Positions 57,867-64,000 of a DNA stretch of 64,000 bases are shown here, piece by piece. The notes beneath the pieces are model-generated. The model saw only the letters and a program-made list of their open reading frames with translations, did no database searches and was not told the origin of the DNA. A program made the position numbers and the translations under genes. The stretch's first letter is position 1, and every line of letters starts with the position of its first letter. Source of the DNA: Singulisphaera sp. GP187 (GTDB taxonomy: Bacteria; Planctomycetota; Planctomycetia; Isosphaerales; Isosphaeraceae); NCBI RefSeq assembly GCF_900129635.1, contig NZ_FSRB01000001.1:1-64000 (forward strand). The letters are read 5' to 3'.

Positions 57867-57969
57867 TAGGGTGGGCATGGCCCACCAGGTCTTTTGCCGA
57901 GCGGCTTTGGAATGACTGGGGGCTCCTGACTTCTCGAAGCGAAACCTGGTGGGCCGTGCCCACCCTACG
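57867..57969. repeat. Palindromic intergenic repeat, 25-nt arms
   Basis: GTAGGGTGGGCATGGCCCAC (57867 onward, arm to 57891) pairs with 57945-57969 with one mismatch in 25, around 53 bases of other sequence. Each arm is itself palindromic (GGTGGGC-GCCCACC). A partial copy is at about 32088-32105. Repeats built on GTGGGC/GCCCAC palindromes are common in bacterial spacers; no function is known. Confidence 0.7.
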
Positions 57970-58037
57970 AGTGTCAGACTGGCTTGGTCCGCTTCAGGCA
58001 TTGTTAACAACGACCCGCCATCGAGCGAGGAATCCCC

Positions 58038-58067
58038 CTCGTTCCCACGGAGGACCGTGGGAACGAG
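58038..58067. repeat. Perfect 13-bp stem-loop repeat
   Basis: CTCGTTCCCACGG-AGGA-CCGTGGGAACGAG is a perfect hairpin 206 bases after the cardiolipin synthase stop. Weaker pairing of GAGGAA and TTCCTC extends it. The GTTCCCACG/CGTGGGAAC type is a widespread intergenic repeat. No T-run follows, so a terminator role is not shown. Confidence 0.65.
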
Positions 58068-58176
58068 TTGCGAGAGGCTTCCTCGCCCTGGATCGGGTCG
58101 TTGATTGTTAATGGGAGCGGGGGTCTCGGACCGATAACGAACGGATGGTCTTGGTCCCGGGCGTCCTTTGGGAGCG

Positions 58177-58875
58177 ATGAGTCTCATGCGTTTTCAGCAC
58201 AAGTTGATCCTGCTCATCGCTGGCCTGGTGGCCCTGATCTTGACGCCTTACTTCCTCTGGCATGACCAGATGGACACATATTTCGCGTCGGAGGCCTATC
58301 GGCAGTGGTTGATCTCGGCCAAGCCGTATGCGTGGCTGATCGCGATCGCCTTGATCGTCGGTGACCTGGTGCTGCCGATTCCGACCTCGCCGATCATGGC
58401 GACGCTCGGGGTGTTGTACGGCACGCTGCTCGGTGGGTTGATCGGGGCGATTGGCTCGGTGCTCGCCGGGATCACGGCGTACGGGGTCGCGCGCCTGGTG
58501 GGCCGGCGCGGGATCGAACTGCTGGCGAGCGAGAAGGAGTTGGCGGAGTTCCGCGACTTCTTCGACTCGTGGGGGACGGCCGGGATCATCGCGTCACGCG
58601 CCTTGCCGGTGGTACCGGAGGTCATGACCCTGCTCGCCGGCACGGCTCACATGCACTTCGGCCGGTTCGTCCTGGCCTTGGTTGTTGGCTCGGTGCCGGT
58701 CGGCTTCCTGATGGCCTGGGTGGGCGAGGCGGCCGGCCAATCCTCAACCCTGCTCCTCGTGATGACCTTGGTCCCCGCCGGCCTCTGGGTGGTCTACCTC
58801 CTGGCCATGGGAGCGCGCCAGGCCCGCAAGTCGCCGACGCCGGTGGTCGAGAGCCCTGAGACGATCTCGGCGTAA
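58177..58875 (+). CDS. DedA-like membrane protein (VTT domain)
   Basis: The ATG at 58177 (MSLMRFQHKLILL) lies just after GGGAGCG; a TTG at 58168 is less likely. The 232-residue protein has an N-terminal helix and a VTT/SNARE-associated domain. The marks are GDLVLPIPTSPIMATLGVLY, the GTLLGGLIGAIGSVLAGITA re-entrant segment, ARLVGRRG and the SRALPVVPEVMTLLAGTAHM motif with the conserved Arg and Pro. Two more helices follow. DedA proteins include flippases for undecaprenyl phosphate or phospholipid transporters. It is near the cardiolipin synthase gene, so a membrane-lipid role fits, but it has its own leader. Confidence 0.88.
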   Translation: MSLMRFQHKLILLIAGLVALILTPYFLWHDQMDTYFASEAYRQWLISAKPYAWLIAIALIVGDLVLPIPTSPIMATLGVLYGTLLGGLIGAIGSVLAGITAYGVARLVGRRGIELLASEKELAEFRDFFDSWGTAGIIASRALPVVPEVMTLLAGTAHMHFGRFVLALVVGSVPVGFLMAWVGEAAGQSSTLLLVMTLVPAGLWVVYLLAMGARQARKSPTPVVESPETISA

Positions 58876-59083
58876 GCTACGGCCCCAAGGTCGAGCGGAC
58901 GGACGGCAGTCATCGTGGTTTGCAACTCTCAGCTCCGATTGCAGTTAGCGGTGACGGGAATCGGCAATCCGTCGGGTTCGTTTGTTGCGATTATTGCAGT
59001 TGCTGCGAATAAGGGTAGGATGAATGCCATGCCTGTGTGTCAGGCACCCACGGGAGAGACCAGGTTATTGAGGAGGCTGAAAT

Positions 59084-59584
59084 ATGTCGGCTTTACGTGC
59101 GACTCGACCGGCTCTTCGTCGGCCGACGGAGTCGGAGAGCCGGATGGCGCTTGAGTCCAGTCGGCGACTGGGGTCGATGGTTGCGGGGTTGGATAAGTCT
59201 GGGGCGGAGGGTTCAGGTTATGGTGGGGCGGAAGTCGTTGTGCAGGTCAAGGGCCAGGGGGCAAGCGAGTCGTTGACAATCCCGTTGTCGGCACTCACTC
59301 TGCTTCGCATGATTCTCGAAGAGATGGCTCAAGGGAATGCAATTACACTCACACCGGTGCATGCCGAACTGACAACCCAAGAGGGAGCCGATTTGCTCCA
59401 TGTCTCTCGACCTTTTTTGATTAAACTGCTGGAGGGCGGCGAGATTCCTTACCGGACGGTAGGACGGCATCGCCGAGTGCGATTTGATGATTTGATGGCG
59501 TACAAGCAGCTCACCGATGTTGCGAGAGCCAAGGTGTTGGACGAGCTGGTGTCGCAGGCGCAGGAACTCGACATGGGCTATTGA
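59084..59584 (+). CDS. Antitoxin with C-terminal excisionase-type DNA-binding domain
   Basis: The ATG at 59084 has GAGGAGG 7 bases upstream. The 166-residue protein has a flexible N-terminus (1-45), a middle part and a MerR/excisionase-like helix-turn-helix at about 96-145: ELTTQEGADLLHVSRPFLIK, LLEGGEIPYRTVGRHRRVRF and DDLMAYKQ. The gene stops 4 bases before the PIN-domain gene. Such pairs form a toxin-antitoxin module in which the first protein represses the operon and binds the toxin. The N-terminal arginine-rich part could also bind nucleic acid. The spacer before it (58876-59083) probably contains the promoter and operator. Confidence 0.85.
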   Translation: MSALRATRPALRRPTESESRMALESSRRLGSMVAGLDKSGAEGSGYGGAEVVVQVKGQGASESLTIPLSALTLLRMILEEMAQGNAITLTPVHAELTTQEGADLLHVSRPFLIKLLEGGEIPYRTVGRHRRVRFDDLMAYKQLTDVARAKVLDELVSQAQELDMGY

Positions 59585-59588
59585 TTCG

Positions 59589-60158
59589 ATGACGACCTTC
59601 ACGGCTGTTTATGACGCCTGTGTGCTGTATCCCGCTCCACTTCGCGATTTGCTGATGCAGCTCGCCTTGACCGACTTGGTTCGTGCACGCTGGTCGGACA
59701 TGATCCACGAGGAATGGATTCGCAACGTCCTCATGCAACGGCCGGACCTGACAAGGACGCAGTTGGAGTCTACTCGCGATTTGATGAATCGCCATGTCCG
59801 TGATGGTCTGGTGGCCGGCTTCGAAGGCTTGATTCCGAGCCTCGCTTTGCCGGATCCGAATGACCGACACGTGCTGGCTGCAGCCATTCAATGCGGTGCC
59901 GGCGTCATCGTGACCTTCAATCTCAAGGACTTTCCGCCTGAATGCCTCAATCCTTATGGGGTCGAGGCACGGCATCCTGATGATTTTATTGCGGATTTGT
60001 TCGATCTGAATGCAGCGGCTGTCTGTATTGCGATCAAAACATTACGTGCCCGTCTTACCAGACCTCCGAGAACGGCCGAAGAGTATCTGGAAACGTTGGA
60101 ACGTCAGAGACTCACTGAAACGGTTGCGGCTCTGCGTGATTACGTCGGGCTATTGTGA
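59589..60158 (+). CDS. PIN-domain toxin (probable RNase)
   Basis: The ATG at 59589 follows the antitoxin stop by 4 bases. The 189-residue protein starts TTFTAVYDACVLYPAPLRD, the first PIN acidic motif (Asp9). It continues with MIHEEWIRNVL (second acid), DPNDRHVLAAAIQ (third) and VIVTFNLKDFP (fourth). All four acidic sites are present, so it should be an active endoribonuclease. The LYPAPLRDLLMQLALT sequence marks a PIN_3-type subgroup often paired with excisionase-like antitoxins. The C-terminal 50 residues are helical. The longer frame from 59517 overlaps the antitoxin and is not preferred. Confidence 0.9.
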   Translation: MTTFTAVYDACVLYPAPLRDLLMQLALTDLVRARWSDMIHEEWIRNVLMQRPDLTRTQLESTRDLMNRHVRDGLVAGFEGLIPSLALPDPNDRHVLAAAIQCGAGVIVTFNLKDFPPECLNPYGVEARHPDDFIADLFDLNAAAVCIAIKTLRARLTRPPRTAEEYLETLERQRLTETVAALRDYVGLL

Positions 60159-60302
60159 GTCAGAAAAGTAATCCACAAGTATCGCAGCCCCGAAGAGGCT
60201 GCAATAAACCTGCCAACCGAGAGGACTTCACGTATATTGAATTTTTGCACTCGATACTCGAGCCACCTCCGGCACATTTGATCGAGCGACCGCTGGCGTG
60301 AC

Positions 60303-61397
60303 TCACCGGCAAGACGTCGCCCTCCAGAGCGCGCCGGAGAGTCCTTCGGTGGTCTCGGTGTAGCGTATCTCTTCATTGTTGAAGGCCAACGCCGTTGGCC
60401 GGACCACCTCGGGAAGGACGACCACGTCGTAGAGTTCGTCGATCGGGCCTTGGATGTCCAGGCCGTGGACGATTTCACCGGAATCGAGATCCACCACGAT
60501 CAGGCCGCACCGCGGTGTCATTCCCTCGCGACTCAGACGCGCGTCGAGGTTGAGCCCTCCGAAGACTCCGCCTCGCCTGGGGCGTGAGAGGCCGATCACG
60601 GCGTAATGATCCACGAACGCGAGGCCTCGGGCGTATCCCGGGCAGACGGCGATCGGAGTGAACTCGCCTCGGACCGGATCCACCCAGCCGAGCGTTCCGT
60701 TCCCGGAGTCGAGGAGCCAGAGCTTGTCGCGATACCAACGGGGCGAGTGGGGCATCGATAGCCCTTCCACCAGAATGCGTTCGCGCACGACGTCGATGAC
60801 CACTCCGCCGTCGTCTTGTCGGTGGCGCCAACCCTCGGGGTTGTTCGTGCAAGCCGACGCGGTCACATAGCGCGGTTGGCCGTCGACCAATGCCAGGCCG
60901 TTCAGGTGGCAACGGTCCTCGGGCACCAGCCGATCGATGAACCAGGGTTTCCAGAGCGATGTGAAGCTATGCTGCTCTGAGAGCGTGGCCAAACAACTGA
61001 ACCGTGTGTTCACGAAGACCACCTGCCCCTCGACGTTCCGCGCGACGTCATGGATGTCGAGGTCGCCGGTCGTGTAGCCGGCGCGGGGCACGTAGAGCCG
61101 ATCGAATCCCTCGTCGACTTGCCCGGGAGCCAGGCTGTTCTCGAACCGCCAGAGCTGATAGGCCGAGGACAGCCAGATCGTCTGGCCGTCACTCCAAAGG
61201 CCCATGGCGCGATTGAACGTGCGCTCGAAGATCGCCAGCCCGTTCTCGGGCTTACGGCCGACGAGAAAGAGCTTGCCTGATTGATACGTGGTGAACGCAA
61301 GGCTGAGCCGCTGGTCGCGGAGCCAGCCGGTCAAGCCGGGCGAGCCGACAACGCGAACCGGTTCGATCACGGTCGGGCATGGCGAGTTGGGATTCAT
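60303..61397 (-). CDS. TIGR03032-like protein of unknown function
   Basis: The 364-residue protein matches, by eye, a conserved family with LTGWLRDQRLSLAFTTYQSG at the start, FERTFNRAMGLW, DLDIHDVARN, HLNGLALVDGQPRYVTA, GLSMPHSPRW and LDSGNGTLGWVD in the middle and RPTALAFNNEEIRYT at the end. The repeated strand pattern suggests a beta-propeller. No signal peptide is seen. The family (DUF4915/TIGR03032) has no assigned reaction; some members are near nucleotide-sugar or TPR genes. It is isolated between the toxin gene and the AIM24-like gene. The ATG at 61397 begins directly before conserved sequence. Confidence 0.85.
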   Translation of the reverse strand: MNPNSPCPTVIEPVRVVGSPGLTGWLRDQRLSLAFTTYQSGKLFLVGRKPENGLAIFERTFNRAMGLWSDGQTIWLSSAYQLWRFENSLAPGQVDEGFDRLYVPRAGYTTGDLDIHDVARNVEGQVVFVNTRFSCLATLSEQHSFTSLWKPWFIDRLVPEDRCHLNGLALVDGQPRYVTASACTNNPEGWRHRQDDGGVVIDVVRERILVEGLSMPHSPRWYRDKLWLLDSGNGTLGWVDPVRGEFTPIAVCPGYARGLAFVDHYAVIGLSRPRRGGVFGGLNLDARLSREGMTPRCGLIVVDLDSGEIVHGLDIQGPIDELYDVVVLPEVVRPTALAFNNEEIRYTETTEGLSGALWRATSCR

Positions 61398-61482
61398 GCA
61401 TCCTCTGTTCTACAGCTTTTCAAACAGGGGCCATGAATTCGTTCTACCAGGCCGGCGATGCCGTTGCGAGCCCGTACTCCGT

Positions 61483-62589
61483 TCAGGTCGCGGTGTTCGA
61501 CGTTCTCGAGGCCGCGGACATCGACGCGATCCCACCCGTTTGCAGCCGCTCATAAATGCTCTGGGTGGGGGCCAGCCAGACCGAGCCGGTGCCTCGGAAG
61601 GTCTGGAGCAGTCCTTCGCCGCTGGTCAGCGTGCCCAGCAAGCTTCGCGTCGACTTCTCGATCGAGAACTCGATCCGCCCGGTCCGCATCAAGGCAAAGT
61701 TGCCGTCCACCTGCAACGTCTCGTCCTTGAGGTCGATCCGCATCACCTCGTCTACGGGGACCGGCGACTCCAGGACGCAGATCCCCGCGCCTCGGATCCG
61801 GGTCTGAAAGAATCCTTCGCCGCCGAACAAGGCCGACGACACGTTCTTCTGGATCGCCGAGCCCACGTCAAGGGTCCCCTGGCCGCAGTAGAACATCCCC
61901 TTGTCGGCGATCACTTCCTCGCCGTTGAGTCGATAGATCAGGAAGTGGCTGAACGAGGGTTCAAGGTAAATCTGCCCCGTGCCTCGGTAGCGGGGCATGA
62001 CGGCCGCTTCCTTGGTGATGAACCGGTTCATCATCGCCTTGCCGAGTCCCGAGACCCCGCCGATCTTGCTCTCCATCTGGATCTGACCGAGCATGAAGTG
62101 CAGGGCTCCCGACTCCGCGATCGCTTCCCCGTCCCGCATCGTGATCCGGACCTGCTTCAGGCGGATGCCCGCCTGGTTGGCGAAGTAGACGGTGGCGGCC
62201 GTCTGGTGGTCCTTCGCCCCTCCGAGGCTCGAGTAGGCGAGGATCTCGACCCGGAACTGGTCATCCTCGGCCGAGTCGATCACCTCGAACTTGTTCCAAG
62301 AGGGGGCCGTGGCCAGCGGTGGCTTCTGCGCGGGGACGAAGACGTTGACCTCTTCGAGAGGAGCAGGAGGGGGCTCAACGGTCGTGGGCGGGGCCGGAGC
62401 GACCTTGCTTCGGACGACGCCACGATCGAACAACCCTGCAATTCTCGAGGCTGGAACCCACGCCCCGTTCCCCTTGCGGATCTCCGTGTCGGGACCAATC
62501 TTGCCGTCCGCGGCCTGCTGAACCAGTTCTTGGGTCGAGACGGGGCCGAAATCGGTGCCCATGACTCGGAAATACCACTCGGCTGCCAT
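61483..62589 (-). CDS. GYF_2 domain fused to an AIM24-family domain
   Basis: The ATG at 62589 (MAAEWYFRVMGTDFGPVSTQ) gives 368 residues. The first 55 form a GYF_2 (DUF4339) domain: WYFRVMGTDFGPVSTQEL and GAWVPASRIAGLF. A Pro-rich linker (about 60-95) follows. Then comes an AIM24-like (DUF124) domain with VEILAYSSLGGAKDH, ITMRDGEAIAESGALHFMLG, GTGQIYLEPSFSHFLIYRL and FFQTRIRGAGICVLESPVP. AIM24 proteins form stacked beta sheets with unclear roles; GYF_2 domains bind proline-rich peptides and are common in planctomycetes. The combination suggests a tethering role at the membrane or in a complex. Confidence 0.88.
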   Translation of the reverse strand: MAAEWYFRVMGTDFGPVSTQELVQQAADGKIGPDTEIRKGNGAWVPASRIAGLFDRGVVRSKVAPAPPTTVEPPPAPLEEVNVFVPAQKPPLATAPSWNKFEVIDSAEDDQFRVEILAYSSLGGAKDHQTAATVYFANQAGIRLKQVRITMRDGEAIAESGALHFMLGQIQMESKIGGVSGLGKAMMNRFITKEAAVMPRYRGTGQIYLEPSFSHFLIYRLNGEEVIADKGMFYCGQGTLDVGSAIQKNVSSALFGGEGFFQTRIRGAGICVLESPVPVDEVMRIDLKDETLQVDGNFALMRTGRIEFSIEKSTRSLLGTLTSGEGLLQTFRGTGSVWLAPTQSIYERLQTGGIASMSAASRTSNTAT

Positions 62590-62877
62590 CGTCACTCCTT
62601 TTGCTCGGGAACCGGGGAATTGCTGGGAGACGGGCCGGTCGGTTCGCGTCTTCGGCGACCGCTCAGGCGACGTGGTCGCCGGGGAGACCAGACCCTTCCG
62701 AGTGTATTCGTCCGCGACCGCCAGTCAATTGAACGGACGTCGAGTTGGCCGCGGTTCGGGGGAACCGCGGGTTGCCTTGAACTTGGTGATGAGGTGTAAT
62801 CCTCGGCAGGAAGAAACGGGCGAGTCGATTGCCCCGCACCACTGTGGCGCAACGGAAAACTATCTACGGATCCACTG

Positions 62878-64000
62878 ATGAAACTTTGGAAATCCACTTT
62901 GGCACTGGCCGCACTTGGGGCGATCGCGGCCTCGTCGCAAGCCGCGGACAAGCCCGACGGGACCCGCTGGTGGTCGCATGTCCGGTTCCTGGCCGACGAC
63001 GCGCTCGAGGGCCGGAACACCGGCACGGAAGGGCATCGCAAAGCGGCCGCCTACGTGGCCGAGGCGTTCGCGAAGGCAGGGCTCAAGCCGGCCGGTACCG
63101 ACGGCTACTTCCAGCCGGTCTCACTCCACTCCACCGCGCTCGACGAGAGCCAGTCCAGCCTCAGTTTGGTCCGGAACAGCGGCACGGAGACCTTGACCCT
63201 CGGAGAGGACGCCAACATCGGCGTGCGCGTCGAGCCGGTCCCGGCGCTCGATGCGGAGCTCGTCTTCGCCGGCTATGGGCTGTCGATTCCCGAGGCGGAT
63301 TATGACGACTTCAAAGGACTCGATGTCCGCGGCAAGGTGGTCGTGTACCTGTCCGGTCCTCCGCCGTCGATTCCAGGGCCCCTGGCCGCTCATATGCAGT
63401 CAGCCCACGAACGAGCACGCGTGCTGAGCCACCTGGGCGCGATCGGCTTGGTCGCCATCGCGAATCCCAAGAATATGGACATCCCTTGGGAACGCTCGAC
63501 CCTGGCGCGGCTGATGCCGGCGATGCGGCTGGCCGATCCCGCGCTCGATGAGAGCCACGGCCAAAAGATCACGATCGCCGTCAACCCGGCCCTTGCGGAC
63601 AAGTGGCTGGCCGGTTCGGGGCACACGTTCACGGAAATCCTCGAGGCGGCGGACGCGGGCAAGCCGTTGCCCCATTTCCCGATCCCGGCGCGTCTGCAAG
63701 TGAAGGCCGCCGTCAAGCGGGCCGCCGTCGAGTCGCAGAACGTCGCGGCCGTACTGCCGGGCACCGATCCCACACTCAAGGACGAGTACGTCGTCTTCAG
63801 TGCCCACCTCGATCACCTCGGTGTCGGCAAGCCCATTGACGGCGACTCGATCTACAACGGCGCGATGGACAACGCGGCGGGCATCGCCACCATGCTCGAG
63901 ATCGCGACCACGCTCAAGGAGTCGGGAACGGCCTTACGGCGCTCGGTCCTGTTCGTGGCGGTCACGGGCGAGGAGAAGGGCCTGCTCGGCTCGCGCTACT
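62878..64000 (+). CDS. M28 family metallopeptidase with PA domain (3' end beyond window)
   Basis: The ATG at 62878 gives MKLWKSTLALAALGAIAASS, a signal peptide cleaved near residue 22. The frame stays open to the window end, giving 374 codons. WWSHVRFLADDALEGRNTGT is the usual N-terminus of M28 aminopeptidases. A PA domain (about 100-250) contains ELVFAGYGLSIPEADYDDFK and VRGKVVVYLSG. The catalytic domain shows FSAHLDHLGVG (zinc His310), NGAMDNAAGIA (zinc Asp331) and VTGEEKGLLGS (Glu365 and Glu366). Remaining zinc ligands lie beyond the window. The protein is probably a periplasmic or surface aminopeptidase. It is divergent from the AIM24-like gene. Confidence 0.9.
   Translation, partial: MKLWKSTLALAALGAIAASSQAADKPDGTRWWSHVRFLADDALEGRNTGTEGHRKAAAYVAEAFAKAGLKPAGTDGYFQPVSLHSTALDESQSSLSLVRNSGTETLTLGEDANIGVRVEPVPALDAELVFAGYGLSIPEADYDDFKGLDVRGKVVVYLSGPPPSIPGPLAAHMQSAHERARVLSHLGAIGLVAIANPKNMDIPWERSTLARLMPAMRLADPALDESHGQKITIAVNPALADKWLAGSGHTFTEILEAADAGKPLPHFPIPARLQVKAAVKRAAVESQNVAAVLPGTDPTLKDEYVVFSAHLDHLGVGKPIDGDSIYNGAMDNAAGIATMLEIATTLKESGTALRRSVLFVAVTGEEKGLLGSRY

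Noticed and set aside
60184..60202. GCAGCC/GGCTGC hairpin after the PIN toxin gene as a terminator
   Set aside because: Stem is only 6 bp and no T-run follows.

Overview
The window looks like chromosome of a GC-rich planctomycete, most likely a relative of the Isosphaeraceae. This is an inference from gene content: a DUF1559 pilin-like protein with its H-x9-DG C-terminal motif, a giant Ser/Thr kinase with WD40 and TPR repeats, planctomycete-type ECF sigma factors, an FHA protein, an exosortase/PEP-CTERM system, and long spacers holding decayed transposons. No rRNA, tRNA or CRISPR array was seen.

Positions 1-24045 form one long minus-strand exopolysaccharide locus built around an exosortase. 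In transcription order it encodes a priming sugar transferase, the exosortase, a Wzz/tyrosine autokinase, EpsI, a FemAB-like protein, a multi-VanZ membrane protein, a membrane GT2, two GT4 enzymes, an O-antigen-ligase-like protein (apparently frameshifted at its start), another GT4, an AsnB-type amidotransferase, a GT2, a further GT4, and an ABC-2 exporter (permease plus the first 30 codons of its ATPase). Just upstream, behind an IS630-like remnant, lie one PEP-CTERM protein (25250-25966), the likely exosortase substrate, and a polysaccharide deacetylase (26401-27468). The set resembles XrtA/EpsH-type polysaccharide and protein-sorting loci.

Positions 27469-32595 hold a broken IS4-like transposase, a nucleotide-sugar epimerase and a GmhB-like phosphatase. 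Positions 32596-39814 encode a double-FHA protein, a small secreted protein, an ECF sigma factor, two adjacent proline-rich exported proteins (one with a recurring aromatic-Phe-Phe-x-Pro motif) and an ArsR-like regulator.

Positions 39815-42321 are gene-poor. They contain an orphan promoter/terminator pair that may define a small RNA, a 129-bp imperfect palindrome, a small membrane protein and a second ECF sigma factor. Positions 43076-53254 encode the DUF1559 protein, a partner lipoprotein, the 1730-residue kinase, a beta-helix protein and a secreted protein made of four divergent repeats. The last part (53335-64000) is mostly housekeeping or stress functions: a Pat-like acetyltransferase, a cardiolipin synthase, a DedA protein, a PIN-domain toxin-antitoxin pair, a TIGR03032-like protein, a GYF_2-AIM24 protein and an M28 peptidase cut by the window end. 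Palindromic repeats sit in several spacers.
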